Notes: generated from the letters alone by a model not told the origin. A stretch of DNA of 51,032 bases from Ruminiclostridium sp. (GCA_017941355.1 JAGAWN010000253.1:1-51032); one strand, 5' to 3'. Positions 41,885-50,605 are shown, counted from the first letter of the stretch. A program made the numbers and translations.

Positions 41885-44480
41885 ATTCTGCTATTACAAG
41901 CTTGTCACCGTCACTGTCAACAGTAACTGTGCTGCCCGGAGCAAGCGTGTCGGATATGATGGCGCGGGCTATGAGCGTTTCAAGCTTGTGCTGAATGAAA
42001 CGTTTCAGCGGTCTTGCTCCATAGACCGGGTCATAGCCGTTGTCAATGATGAACTGTTTAGCCGCGCCGGTAAGTTTGAGAGTGAGCTGCTTGTCCTCCA
42101 GCCGCCTGCCGAGTGCCGCTGTCATAAGGTCAACTATGCTGCCGATCTCGGTCTTGGTAAGCGGTTTGTAGTAAACTATCTCGTCGAGACGGTTCAGGAA
42201 CTCCGGACGGAACGACTGTTTGAGCAGTGTATCTACCTGCTTTCTCGCGTCCTCCGATATCTCGCCGTTCTCGTTTATGCCCTCCAGAATGTAGGGGGAA
42301 CCGAGGTTAGATGTGAGTATGATTATTGTGTTCTTGAAATCCACCGTGCGCCCCTGACTGTCGGTGATACGCCCGTCATCGAGAACTTGCAGCAGGATAT
42401 TGAACACATCGGGGTGCGCTTTTTCGATCTCGTCGAACAGTACGACTGCATACGGCTTGCGGCGTACAGCCTCGGTGAGCTGACCGCCCTCATCGTATCC
42501 CACATATCCGGGAGGCGCTCCGATAAGGCGGGAAACGCTGAACTTCTCCATATACTCGCTCATGTCGATACGCACTATGCCGTTCTCGTCATCAAAAAGC
42601 GCTTCGGAAAGTGCCTTTGCAAGTTCGGTCTTGCCGACACCGGTGGGACCTAAGAACAGGAACGAACCCAGCGGTCTGTTGGGATCCTGAATACCTGCGC
42701 GGGAACGGATTATTGCTTCGCTGACCTTTTCTACCGCCTCGTCCTGACCGATAACACGCTTGTGCAGAATGTTCTCCATGTTGAGCAGCTTCTCGCGCTC
42801 GCCCTCCATAAGCTTCGACACCGGTATGCCCGTCCAGCGGCAGATGATCCGTGCTATCTCCTCCTCCGTTACCGCGTCACGCAGAAGGGTGTTGGATCTG
42901 CCGTTCTCTGCGGACTGCTCGGCAGCGTCAAGCTGTTTGCGCAATTCGGGGAGCCTGCCGTATTGCAGTTCAGCCGCCTTGTTGAGATCGTGGGTGCGCT
43001 TTGCCTTTTCGATGTCGGCAGTAACCTGCTCGATCTCCTTACGGATATCCTGCACATTGGTAATAGAGTTCTTCTCGTTCTCCCACTTTGCTTTCATCTC
43101 TTTGAAACGCTCCCGCATATCCGAAAGTTCTTTCTGTATCTCGGTAAGATGCTCTGCGGAAAGTCTGTCGCTCTCCTTTTTGAGTGCAGCTTCCTCGATC
43201 TCATGCTGCATGATCTTTCTCGAAAGCTCGTCAAGCTCCGACGGCATGGACTCCATTTCCGTCTTTATCAGCGCACAGGCTTCATCTACAAGGTCTATCG
43301 CCTTATCGGGCAGGAATCTGTCGGAGATATAGCGGTTGGAGAGCGTAGCCGCCGCGATAAGCGCGTTGTCGTGAATCTTGACACCGTGGAACACCTCATA
43401 CCGCTCTTTCAGTCCGCGCAGTATGGAAATAGTGTCCTCAACAGTCGGTTCACCTACAAGCACCGGCTGGAAACGTCTTTCAAGGGCAGCGTCCTTCTCG
43501 ATGTACTGCCGGTACTCGTTCAAGGTTGTAGCACCGATGCAGTGCAGTTCACCGCGCGCCAGCATGGGCTTTAAGATGTTGCCCGCGTCCATAGCGCCGT
43601 CTGTCTTGCCTGCGCCCACTATCAGGTGAAGTTCATCTATGAACAGTATTATCTTGCCCTCGGACTTCTTTATCTCCTGCAGTACCGCTTTCAGACGCTC
43701 TTCAAACTCGCCGCGGTACTTCGCGCCGGCAACCAGCGCGCCCATATCGAGGGAGAAGATACTGCGGTCTTTCAGCGTTGTAGGAACATCGCCGCGGACT
43801 ATACGAATGGCAAGCCCCTCGGCTATCGCTGTCTTGCCGACACCCGGTTCGCCTATCAGAACGGGATTGTTCTTGCTCTTGCGGGACAGTATGCGGATAA
43901 CGTTGCGGATCTCGCTGTCGCGCCCGATAACCGGATCAAGCTTGTTCTGACGGGCAAGTTCAACCAGATCCTGACCGTACTTTTTCAGCACATCGTAGGT
44001 GCTTTCGGGGTCGTCCGTGGTGACACGGGTGTTGCCGCGCACGGATTTCAGCACTTCAAGGAACTTGTTCTTTGTCACTCCGAACAGATTCAGTATATCT
44101 TTCGTTTTGTCCTTTGCCTTGTCGATAAGTCCGATAAACAGATGCTCAACGGAGATATACTCGTCGCCCATGTGCTTTGCGGTCTCCTCGGCGGCATTGA
44201 GCGCACGGTCGGTGTCCTGCGTAATATATACCTCGTCGGCTTTCCTGCCTGTACCTGTAACTTTCGGCAGCTGCGCAACGCAGTCCTCCGTCCTGTCGCG
44301 CACCGCCGATGCGTCTATTCCCATTTTCACCAGCAGCTCCGGTATCAGCCCGTTCTCGTCGCTGAGCAGAGCCTGCAATATATGAAGCTGATCTATTTGC
44401 TGGTTGGAATTGGAAATTGCGATGTTCTGCGCCTGCTGTATCACTTCGAGTGATTTTTGTGTAAGTTTGTTTGTATTCAT
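41883..44480 (-). CDS. clpB: ATP-dependent disaggregase ClpB
   Basis: 865 residues, rescues aggregated proteins with the DnaK system. N-domain, AAA1 with [13 protein letters not shown] near residue 200, a long coiled-coil M domain (about residues 405-520, [15 protein letters not shown]-like charged helices), and AAA2 with [13 protein letters not shown] near 607 and Walker [13 protein letters not shown]. The M domain distinguishes it from the ClpC above. GGGGGAAATGTT precedes ATG 44480. A ribbon-helix-helix gene lies 12 bases upstream in the same operon. Confidence 0.95.
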   Translation of the reverse strand: MNTNKLTQKSLEVIQQAQNIAISNSNQQIDQLHILQALLSDENGLIPELLVKMGIDASAVRDRTEDCVAQLPKVTGTGRKADEVYITQDTDRALNAAEETAKHMGDEYISVEHLFIGLIDKAKDKTKDILNLFGVTKNKFLEVLKSVRGNTRVTTDDPESTYDVLKKYGQDLVELARQNKLDPVIGRDSEIRNVIRILSRKSKNNPVLIGEPGVGKTAIAEGLAIRIVRGDVPTTLKDRSIFSLDMGALVAGAKYRGEFEERLKAVLQEIKKSEGKIILFIDELHLIVGAGKTDGAMDAGNILKPMLARGELHCIGATTLNEYRQYIEKDAALERRFQPVLVGEPTVEDTISILRGLKERYEVFHGVKIHDNALIAAATLSNRYISDRFLPDKAIDLVDEACALIKTEMESMPSELDELSRKIMQHEIEEAALKKESDRLSAEHLTEIQKELSDMRERFKEMKAKWENEKNSITNVQDIRKEIEQVTADIEKAKRTHDLNKAAELQYGRLPELRKQLDAAEQSAENGRSNTLLRDAVTEEEIARIICRWTGIPVSKLMEGEREKLLNMENILHKRVIGQDEAVEKVSEAIIRSRAGIQDPNRPLGSFLFLGPTGVGKTELAKALSEALFDDENGIVRIDMSEYMEKFSVSRLIGAPPGYVGYDEGGQLTEAVRRKPYAVVLFDEIEKAHPDVFNILLQVLDDGRITDSQGRTVDFKNTIIILTSNLGSPYILEGINENGEISEDARKQVDTLLKQSFRPEFLNRLDEIVYYKPLTKTEIGSIVDLMTAALGRRLEDKQLTLKLTGAAKQFIIDNGYDPVYGARPLKRFIQHKLETLIARAIISDTLAPGSTVTVDSDGDKLVIAE

Positions 44481-44492
44481 AACATTTCCCCC

Positions 44493-45155
44493 TTAAATGA
44501 TTATTCCGGCTGCTTTTATATATGCGCCGTAACGCTGTCTGATAAGCGCTTCTGCGGCATCTCGGTCTTGCGTGTTTGCGAAGTATATCTTTACCAGCTC
44601 ATCGAAAAGCTGCACATACCCGGAAAGCGCGTTTGCGATCTCGTCATTGCTCGGCTCATTTTCTCCCGCCGGACGGTAGAATGTCCGGACAAAGCGCCCG
44701 TTCTCAAAGGTATATGACACGCTTCCGGTTATGCGGTCGGATATGAATTCCCGTTCAGTCCCGGCAAGCAGTCTCAGGAAGTCGCTGAAAGATCCGATCA
44801 GGCTTTTCGACTGCGTTCGCAGCGATACTTTCAGCTTTCCCAGCGTTGTATCGAAGCTTCTGTAAAGTTCGATACTGTAGTTGATAACGGGATTGTATTT
44901 GTAGTGCAGTGCCGAGCGCATTGCGAGCGCTGTCTCGGACGGGCGCGGCATGATGCGGAAAATATCGCCGTTCATTAGCTGCTCGATCTCGGCGAAGATA
45001 TCATTCATGCGCTTTTCGGGGGTTGTGTAGGACACCGCCTCGGCAAGCACGTTATTGATATACGCTGACCGGCTGACTCCTGCTCTGTGCGCGGCGCGGT
45101 CAACTGCTTCCACGACTTCGTCCGACAGCACGAGACTATAGACACTCTTATTCAT
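44493..45155 (-). CDS. Ribbon-helix-helix domain protein in the clpB operon
   Basis: 220 residues. The first 45 (YSLVLSDEVVEAVDRAAHRAGVSRSAYINNVLAEAVS) match the CopG/Arc-type ribbon-helix-helix DNA-binding fold, and the rest (about 170 residues, mostly helical with an exposed FTYRPAGENEPS loop) is not recognised. A single near-consensus promoter precedes it, and clpB follows after 12 bases, so it may be a heat-shock or autoregulator of the pair (inference). Alternatively it is an unrelated protein with a chance operon position. Confidence 0.75.
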   Translation of the reverse strand: MNKSVYSLVLSDEVVEAVDRAAHRAGVSRSAYINNVLAEAVSYTTPEKRMNDIFAEIEQLMNGDIFRIMPRPSETALAMRSALHYKYNPVINYSIELYRSFDTTLGKLKVSLRTQSKSLIGSFSDFLRLLAGTEREFISDRITGSVSYTFENGRFVRTFYRPAGENEPSNDEIANALSGYVQLFDELVKIYFANTQDRDAAEALIRQRYGAYIKAAGIII

Positions 45156-45184
45156 CGGCTCACCTGCTTTCTGATTTCAACATC

Positions 45185-45213
45185 ATTATAGCACGCTCTT
45201 AATAATTTGTCAA
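45185..45213 (-). promoter_or_regulatory. Promoter for the RHH-clpB operon
   Basis: Minus strand TTGACA (45208-45213), 17-base spacer, TATAAT (45185-45190): full consensus at both hexamers. No CIRCE or CtsR box was seen around it. Confidence 0.85.
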
Positions 45214-45307
45214 TAGTTTTATATAATTTTTATTGCAAATTCATAATCAATTTGAAATTATTTTGAATAAGCGACAGATTTTTTGGCATTTCTCATTTTA
45301 GGGCATA

Positions 45308-45338
45308 CAAAAAACAGGGAGAACAAGTCTCCCTGTTT
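45308..45338 (-). terminator. Terminator after the prepilin pair
   Basis: An 11-bp stem AAACAGGGAGA / TCTCCCTGTTT with ACAAG loop, then TTTTTT on the minus strand. Five bases from the prepilin stop. Confidence 0.9.
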
Positions 45339-45342
45339 AGTG

Positions 45343-45975
45343 TCATATACCTGCGGGAAGCAGCGGCGAAGTGCCGACTACAATTCCGCTTTTGGTCACA
45401 CCCTGATTTCTGCCGTCCCATGAGTAAGAATCAACGTCCCAGCCCTGAGCAGATCCGAAATTCGGAAGTTCCGTCACGGCAGTAGTCTGTTCCTCGGTGA
45501 AGTACAGCACCGTGCATACGCCTCCGACAAGTCTGAACCTGACATACGCGTCATTTATCCCTCTGAAAATGTGCGCGAGGTACGAAGCGAGCCTTGTTTC
45601 TGCTGTTTCACTGGTGCCGTTGTTATCCTCAAACCAACCCGTTCCGTGTCCTTTCCACTTTGTTGTGTAGTGCTGAACAAAAACACTCGGATCGGACGTA
45701 GTAACATTCCACTTACCGGAGACTATAGAGATATCGACATCGCATACAGCCGTATGCGACATGAACATTCCATAACCCTCGGTATCGGCCTGAGTCAGAA
45801 AGTAGGTAACGTTATCACGCAGCTTACCCGCGACAGTATTCGCATTGCTTACATGCGAGCGTGTGACATAGTTGAGCAGCGTCGGAATAAGGATCGCGGC
45901 AAGCACGCCAATGATAGCTATAACGACGATCAGTTCAACTAACGTAAAGCCTTTTTTCTTATTAAATTTTTTCAT
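45343..45975 (-). CDS. Type IV pilin-like prepilin
   Basis: 210 residues. The class III leader MKKFNKKKG is followed by FTLVELIVVIAIIGVLAAILIP, with cleavage after Gly9 and Glu5 of the mature chain. Mature domain about 195 residues with two Cys that may form a disulfide (region ICDVDIS and VCTVLY). It resembles the prepilin at 49430 in its first 55 residues and in the C-terminal GVVGTSP-type ending. Follows the 46009 prepilin after 33 bases. No pilus assembly gene (pilB, pilC, pilD) is in the window. Confidence 0.88.
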   Translation of the reverse strand: MKKFNKKKGFTLVELIVVIAIIGVLAAILIPTLLNYVTRSHVSNANTVAGKLRDNVTYFLTQADTEGYGMFMSHTAVCDVDISIVSGKWNVTTSDPSVFVQHYTTKWKGHGTGWFEDNNGTSETAETRLASYLAHIFRGINDAYVRFRLVGGVCTVLYFTEEQTTAVTELPNFGSAQGWDVDSYSWDGRNQGVTKSGIVVGTSPLLPAGI

Positions 45976-46008
45976 TTCTTCAACACCGTCAGAAAATCGG
46001 CAGACCGC

Positions 46009-46656
46009 TTACTTTCCGCCGAACCACTTGCCCGCAACTGACAGCTTGGGCGGATAAGCGCAGCAGTACTGTCCGTTGTCGAGTATATTGTTGTCCGCGA
46101 AATATCCTGTAGAGCCGCCGGCAATAACGGGATAGGTCCCCTCCTTCCAGTACGCAGACTCAACTCTGTAAGCATCGTCGATTATGACATAGAGCGTTCC
46201 CGCCATATTATCGACAGAGGACAGATATCTCTGGAATGCTTCGAGCATCTTTGTCTTGAAGCAGTTCAGGTCATCTGCTGCGGAACCGTCGTGAACGATC
46301 GCTCCGGGAGCGGTAAGATCAAAACTCAGAGATGTCGCAGATGTTTCAGAAGCTTCTCCGACACCGGCAATATAACCGTTGTTCACGATAGTCCCGGCGT
46401 TGTCGATCTCTACGAAATACCCTACACGCTTGCCTTTGGCGATAGCCTGGGGATTGGTTATTTTAAGGCTCAGTGCCGCGTCCTGCGCGACATAGAAAAT
46501 GTCCTTAGCCATTCCCTTTCCAACCGTAGGTCTGTTGTCGTACGACATAGCCGATACGACGATAGAAGTCATGATCCCTATTATCGCAATTACAACGATC
46601 AGCTCGATAATAGTGAATCCCTTTTTTGCCCGAAGCCGGGCGATTCTGGAGATCAT
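46009..46656 (-). CDS. Type IV pilin-like prepilin
   Basis: 215 residues, ATG 46656 with AAGGAGG. Leader MISRIARLRAKKG, then FTIIELIVVIAIIGIMTSIV, cleavage after Gly13. The mature part is unlike the other two prepilins beyond the first 25 residues, so it may be a minor pilin or pseudopilin. It lies in the same direction as the toxin-antitoxin array upstream, 130 bases away. Confidence 0.87.
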   Translation of the reverse strand: MISRIARLRAKKGFTIIELIVVIAIIGIMTSIVVSAMSYDNRPTVGKGMAKDIFYVAQDAALSLKITNPQAIAKGKRVGYFVEIDNAGTIVNNGYIAGVGEASETSATSLSFDLTAPGAIVHDGSAADDLNCFKTKMLEAFQRYLSSVDNMAGTLYVIIDDAYRVESAYWKEGTYPVIAGGSTGYFADNNILDNGQYCCAYPPKLSVAGKWFGGK

Positions 46657-46786
46657 TGGAATTCCTCCTTAAAATATATTTATAATAAGGAGCGGCGGTG
46701 TTAAAGAAAAATTAAATCGGTATATCCGACTTTCCGCCTCAGCGGAAAAAGCGCCGCGCCGTATTATCGTGTTCAGTTGCAGGCGA

Positions 46787-47098
46787 TCACCATTCGCCTT
46801 TGTTTATGTAGTCCGTTCTTCCGTCAACTATCCGTCTTACATTGACGATATAGTCATTTACAATGTAAAAAATGAGATAAACACCGCAGACAAGTGTTCT
46901 GTATCCCTTTCGTGCAAGCTTTTTGTTTTTTGCCGAAAAACCCATGAATGGGGTGTCGCGAAGCATCATCACCAAATCGGTGACGGATTTATTAAAGTTG
47001 GAAGCAGAGAGTCTGCCCACATTCTCAGCCCGCCAGTCGATCAGACCGCCAAGTTCGGCTAAATAGGCTTCTTCAAGCCTCACCTCGTACTGCTGCAT
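46787..47098 (-). CDS. RelE/ParE-family toxin (module 3)
   Basis: 103 residues. The core LAELGGLIDWRAENVGR...IVDGRTDYINK matches the RelE/ParE mRNA-interferase or gyrase-inhibitor fold, with the family-like C-terminal RIVDGRTDYI strand. The last 26 bases of its antitoxin gene overlap its start. Its exact activity (mRNA cleavage or gyrase block) is not readable. Closest to the ParE-like toxins of modules 1 and 2 by the VDGRTDYI ending. Confidence 0.85.
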   Translation of the reverse strand: MQQYEVRLEEAYLAELGGLIDWRAENVGRLSASNFNKSVTDLVMMLRDTPFMGFSAKNKKLARKGYRTLVCGVYLIFYIVNDYIVNVRRIVDGRTDYINKGEW

Positions 47099-47360
47099 TT
47101 CGTATCCTTTGCTCCATCATCTTATCTACTTCTTCAATAGTATAAGTTTTTGAGGGGAACATTTTTTCCCGTTTTTCATCGGATTCAAGCATCTTTTCTA
47201 TAACTATATCCTCGATCTTCTCGTTGAGAAATTCTCTTGACACAAGAACAAGATCGTCCTTTCCCTCGTTCGAGATAAAGACAGCCTCCTTGCCCTTATA
47301 CGCCAATGCAGCTATATCTTCAAAGTTGTTTTTAACTTCATCGTAAGTTTTTTCTATCAT
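47073..47360 (-). CDS. Phd/YefM-like antitoxin (module 3)
   Basis: 95 residues, starting at ATG 47360 (SD AGGTGA; GTG 47369 is not needed). Sequence MIEKTYDEVKNNFEDIAALAYKG and VFISNEGKDDLVLVSREF match the Phd/YefM N-terminal dimer, which binds DNA and represses its own operon. C-terminal part neutralises the toxin gene that overlaps it by 26 bases. Unlike the antitoxins of modules 1 and 2, so module 3 has a different origin. Confidence 0.85.
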   Translation of the reverse strand: MIEKTYDEVKNNFEDIAALAYKGKEAVFISNEGKDDLVLVSREFLNEKIEDIVIEKMLESDEKREKMFPSKTYTIEEVDKMMEQRIRNAAVRGEA

Positions 47361-47365
47361 AACTG

Positions 47366-47686
47366 TCACCTATCTCTTAACAATCGCTTTATGTAATCCG
47401 TTCTTCCGTCAACGATATTTTCAACCTCAACAATATTGTCATTCACGCTATAAACACAAACATAATTCCCACAAATCTTCAATCTCAGACCCAACTCTTT
47501 AAGTCTTTCGTCTCTGGGTTCACTGCTGATAAAAGGAAAATCAGATAAGTAACCTATACTTTTTTTGATATCACTGACAATTTTTTGTGCCGAGTTCTTT
47601 CCCACAAGGCGCAGATGCAGCTTGTAAATTCTTCGGAGAGAATCTTTTGATCTCTGACTATATATAATTTTATACGTCTTCGCCAT
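47366..47686 (-). CDS. RelE/ParE-family toxin (module 2)
   Basis: 106 residues, paralogue of module 1 (both end in DGRTDYIKRLL with a final basic tail). The region YKIIYSQRSKDSLRRIYKL and KSIGYLSDFPFISSEPRDERLKELG fits ParE-type toxins. Starts inside its antitoxin gene (overlap 17 bases). Its stop codon TGA lies in the SD of module 3. Confidence 0.85.
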   Translation of the reverse strand: MAKTYKIIYSQRSKDSLRRIYKLHLRLVGKNSAQKIVSDIKKSIGYLSDFPFISSEPRDERLKELGLRLKICGNYVCVYSVNDNIVEVENIVDGRTDYIKRLLRDR

Positions 47687-47861
47687 TAAATAATCCCTGC
47701 AAAAAGTCCTCTATTTCTTCCTCCGAATACATTTTCATTTTTCCTGACACTATTTGTTTGTGTGTTTCGATCATATCCTTCACAAACGCCTCATAAGATT
47801 CCTGTCTCTGAAACGCGGGGTATTGTCTTAAATCTAAAGCTTCATTGCTGTTTTCTATCAT
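47670..47861 (-). CDS. Small antitoxin-like protein (module 2)
   Basis: 63 residues, paralogue of the module 1 antitoxin: LDLRQYPAFQRQESYEAFVK matches its LRTYPAFQRQESFEAFVK. Its tail is shorter and ends in EEIEDFLQGLFNGEDV. It has no clear DNA-binding fold, so autoregulation is uncertain. Start has SD AGGTGA. Confidence 0.75.
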   Translation of the reverse strand: MIENSNEALDLRQYPAFQRQESYEAFVKDMIETHKQIVSGKMKMYSEEEIEDFLQGLFNGEDV

Positions 47862-47867
47862 AACCTA

Positions 47868-48185
47868 TCACCTGTTTTCCAATAAACGCTTTATGTAATC
47901 GGTTCTTCCGTCAATGATATCAACTACTTCGACAACATTTTCTTTCAGTCTGTAAAAGCAGATGTAATTTCCGCAGTTCAGCTGTCTGATCCCCAATACA
48001 TCTAATTCTCTCTGACCGCATGTTTTTCCAATATACGGAACATACGCAAGATGTTCTATTGCTTTTTTGATTTTTCCCACAGCCGATACTGCCGAATCAA
48101 TGCCGACAAGTTCATTATAACGATCAAAAATATCGTTAAGCGCCTTTTGCGCGTTTTCCCGAAAATCTATCCTGAATTCTTGCAT
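47868..48185 (-). CDS. RelE/ParE-family toxin (module 1)
   Basis: 105 residues, starting inside the antitoxin gene (50-base overlap) with AGGAAG upstream. Features FRENAQKALNDIFDRYNELVG, KKAIEHLAYVPYIGKTCGQRELDVLG and the ending IIDGRTDYIKRLLENR. Paralogue of module 2. Confidence 0.85.
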   Translation of the reverse strand: MQEFRIDFRENAQKALNDIFDRYNELVGIDSAVSAVGKIKKAIEHLAYVPYIGKTCGQRELDVLGIRQLNCGNYICFYRLKENVVEVVDIIDGRTDYIKRLLENR

Positions 48186-48363
48186 TTTCTATCTTCCTGT
48201 CAAGTTCAGCCCATACCGTTTCAGAAGGTATCAGCTTTGCTGTCCCGTTGTCAAGCGCATCGCACGCGTCTTGTATGTGTTTCACGAACGCCTCAAAGGA
48301 CTCCTGTCTCTGAAATGCGGGATAAGTTCTCAGATCTGTAGTTTCATATCTGTTATCACTCAT
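48136..48363 (-). CDS. Small antitoxin-like protein (module 1)
   Basis: 75 residues from ATG 48363 (SD AAGGTG; the alternative GTG at 48372 is unlikely). Carries YPAFQRQESFEAFVKHIQDACDALDNG. Its C-terminal 17 codons overlap the toxin gene. The SD includes the TGA stop of the metalloprotease gene upstream. Confidence 0.75.
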   Translation of the reverse strand: MSDNRYETTDLRTYPAFQRQESFEAFVKHIQDACDALDNGTAKLIPSETVWAELDRKIENARIQDRFSGKRAKGA

Positions 48364-48368
48364 AACAT

Positions 48369-49304
48369 TCACCTTCTCTCAAAATGACTATGTACCATTT
48401 CCATGCCGTCAACATCAAACGGCGGTTCATTTATCCAACCTATGTAATAAGCGGTGATATCTGTTATCTCACGGGTTATGCGGTCTTTCAGCTTTTCGCC
48501 GGTTTCCGCGTCGGCAGTGGAAAGCATAATGTCTGTGGGATAGTTCTCCGTGCAGAAAATATCGAATCCGAACGGTTGACCGTAGCTTATCCCATACCCG
48601 TCAAAAGTGTAAAGATCCGTTGCACCGAATGTATGGAGCGTTTCATGCGCAACTACGGCGGGACAGCAGGAATTTGCCGGCAGCCACAGCATTTCATACG
48701 GATAAGCAAGTTTTTTTCTGAACGTCGCCAATGCCATAGCCGTATTGTAATAATCCGCGGGAGTGTTCAGAAAAATAGCGTAAACTACGTTATCACAGCC
48801 GTATTTCTCACGAATCGCTCCCGAATCTATGTTTTCATCAACGAAAAACCATTCATCGCTCGCAACACCGTTTATCTGCTTGTACTCCTTGCTGTCAAGC
48901 AGTTCCATATCAAATTTCGCTTCATAATACAGCAAACTGTCGTCCGGACTCTGCGCAAAAACAAATTCCGGCGAGAAGCCGTACTTCTTCCCCTCACCGG
49001 CGATCCATTCCGCAGCAACAGGGTAGTATGAAAGCATTTCATCGCGCAGATCGCAGTCCGCCTGTTTTGTGAAATCCCACGAACCCGAGCCGTCGGACGC
49101 AAATATCGACACCCACGCAGTCTTTCCGTCAAGGAATTTTGCGGAGCCGAGATCGTTATATTCGATGTCAATGTACTGCGGTACATACGGTTTGTCAATG
49201 TGTATAATGCCGAAATCAAAAAGCGATTTAACCGTAAGCCCGCCGCAGATCAGTACCACAGCAGCGAGAACGACCCAGATAAGCCAGTCCTTTTTCTTTT
49301 CCAT
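48369..49304 (-). CDS. Membrane-anchored HExxH zinc metalloprotease
   Basis: 311 residues. Signal/anchor helix 8-26 (LIWVVLAAVVLICGGLTV). The extracellular part contains HETLHTFGATD with His220, Glu221, His224 and Asp230, the HExxHxxGxxD zinc pattern seen in immune-inhibitor-A-like and some metzincin-type peptidases. Further down, FDGYGISYGQPFGFDIF and YYIGWINEPPFD support a peptidase fold. Function unknown; its place between a prepilin and toxin-antitoxin genes may mean processing of surface pilins (weak inference). SD for the next gene overlaps its stop. Confidence 0.78.
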   Translation of the reverse strand: MEKKKDWLIWVVLAAVVLICGGLTVKSLFDFGIIHIDKPYVPQYIDIEYNDLGSAKFLDGKTAWVSIFASDGSGSWDFTKQADCDLRDEMLSYYPVAAEWIAGEGKKYGFSPEFVFAQSPDDSLLYYEAKFDMELLDSKEYKQINGVASDEWFFVDENIDSGAIREKYGCDNVVYAIFLNTPADYYNTAMALATFRKKLAYPYEMLWLPANSCCPAVVAHETLHTFGATDLYTFDGYGISYGQPFGFDIFCTENYPTDIMLSTADAETGEKLKDRITREITDITAYYIGWINEPPFDVDGMEMVHSHFERR

Positions 49305-49359
49305 ATTGCTTTCTCATTTCAGCGCTATACCGTGTTAATTTTTATCACCTATAACAAAT

Positions 49360-49387
49360 TCCCTGACGAGGAAGTCCCCGTCAGGGA
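49360..49387 (-). terminator. Terminator after the 49430 prepilin
   Basis: TCCCTGACG / CGTCAGGGA with a 10-base loop and A/T-rich flanks; T content after the stem on the minus strand supports termination. Confidence 0.7.
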
Positions 49388-49429
49388 GAATTTGTTTAGT
49401 TAGCCATTAGCCTCAGAAGTTCAAGACTA

Positions 49430-50119
49430 TTATGATGTTTTCGTACCTGTGGAGATCGGAAGCTTGGGAGCTGTACCAACGATGTAACCCTTAGAGTCAA
49501 CACCTGCTGTAGCCTTGTTCCACTCAGAAGAACCAGCCTTGAAGTCTTTCAGTTCAACGGAGAAGTCAGCCTTGTCGCTGTCTGCTGTGTAAGCAACATA
49601 CATTGTCTTACCGCCTTCGAGGTATGCGCCAAAAGAAACACCCTTTACATCCGGGAATGCATCCATGAGTTTCCAAGCGAGCTGAGCTGTAGCGTCATCC
49701 TTAGCGTCAACTCTTGTCTTGCCATGCTCGATAGAAGCGGAAGCTTTCCATTCGCCGATACCCTTCTTGGTCTTGAAAGCAGCAATACCTGTTGTGCCGT
49801 CAGATGTAAGACCTGCGCCTGCGCCTATGGTAAGAGTCCACTTACCGCTCGAATCGCACTCGCCCTTAACAGAGCACTTAGCGGAACTGGAGAGGAGCAT
49901 TCCGTAACCAAGAGTATCAGCTTCTGTCAGGAAGTTATCGATAGTCTTCTTGATTTCCGATGCTGTTGTGTCAGCAGATGTAACACGAGAAGATGTTACA
50001 TAGTTGAGCATCGTAGGAATGAGGATTGCAGCAAGTACACCGATGATAGCGATAACAACGATCAGCTCAACCAGTGTAAAGCCCTTTTTAGCCTTGAGCT
50101 TCTGGAAATACTTTATCAT
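49430..50119 (-). CDS. Type IV pilin-like major prepilin
   Basis: 229 residues, ATG 50119 with AAAGGAGG eight bases upstream. Leader MIKYFQKLKAKKG, then FTLVELIVVIAIIGVLAAILIP, cleavage after Gly13. N-terminal 55 residues closely match the 45343 gene. It has its own near-consensus promoter and a leader of about 80 bases, suggesting high expression (major pilin; inference). The mature domain is rich in Ser, Thr, Ala and Lys and has two Cys about eight residues apart (AKCSVKGECD). Confidence 0.88.
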   Translation of the reverse strand: MIKYFQKLKAKKGFTLVELIVVIAIIGVLAAILIPTMLNYVTSSRVTSADTTASEIKKTIDNFLTEADTLGYGMLLSSSAKCSVKGECDSSGKWTLTIGAGAGLTSDGTTGIAAFKTKKGIGEWKASASIEHGKTRVDAKDDATAQLAWKLMDAFPDVKGVSFGAYLEGGKTMYVAYTADSDKADFSVELKDFKAGSSEWNKATAGVDSKGYIVGTAPKLPISTGTKTS

Positions 50120-50208
50120 AGTATATTCCTCCTTTAAAAATTTTTATTTATACCCCCGCAGGGATATATTACGTTGGTCGGGGTGGCTAATTCCCTTTCC
50201 GTAATTAC

Positions 50209-50237
50209 AGTATATCTCATATCGGAAAAAATTGCAA
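50209..50237 (-). promoter_or_regulatory. Promoter for the major prepilin
   Basis: Minus strand TTGCAA (50232-50237), 17-base spacer, TATACT (50209-50214); transcription would begin about 50202, leaving an 83-base leader with a short CCCTGCGGGGG hairpin near 50151-50161. Confidence 0.75.
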
Positions 50238-50268
50238 GCGTTTTTTTCAAAAAAATTGCGAAAACGCT
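50237..50268. promoter_or_regulatory. Inverted repeat beside the prepilin -35 box
   Basis: AGCGTTTT (50237-50244) and AAAACGCT (50261-50268) are perfect inverted repeats with a 16-base spacer, placed just upstream of the -35 hexamer, a usual site for an activator or repressor. A second one, CGGTTACAC / GTGTAACCG (50327-50359), lies 60 bases further upstream. The regulator is unknown. Confidence 0.5.
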
Positions 50269-50503
50269 CAAATTTATGACCATTTAACAATTGAGGAATG
50301 TGGTTTTTTAGCAAAATGCCCGTAAACGGTTACACAGTCGTTTTGTAAAAGTGTAACCGCAGACAGTTTGCAGCCGCTATTTTGTGGATTGATGCCGGAT
50401 CTGTAACCATACAGGCCGGTTTATGTACAAACAATGTATTATCAGTTGAAAGTTTTGAACAGGCTCTACAAATTTTTTCTTTTATACTAATGAGTAAGAT
50501 CAT

Positions 50504-50605
50504 AAAATAACCGCCGCTGCCAAAAGACTTGACAGCAGCGGGAAACTGTGGTATAATGATAGCAGCACCGGAGGAACAGCGGTTCGCTCCCGGAGCAGTT
50601 AGTTA
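50504..50605 (+). repeat. Repeat unit A of the small-RNA cassette
   Basis: 102 bases that recur as unit B at 50931-51032 with one mismatch and a period of 427 bases. It contains the promoter and 5' part of the small RNA. The match continues at least to the edge of the window. Confidence 0.9.
50529..50557 (+). promoter_or_regulatory. Consensus promoter for the small antisense RNA
   Basis: TTGACA (50529-50534), 17-base spacer, TATAAT (50552-50557): a perfect consensus. Transcription likely starts near 50564. Confidence 0.85.

Noticed and set aside
50120-50202. c-di-GMP riboswitch in the pilin leader
   Set aside because: I looked for the GEMM core pattern because pilins often have it, and it was not there; only a short hairpin is seen.
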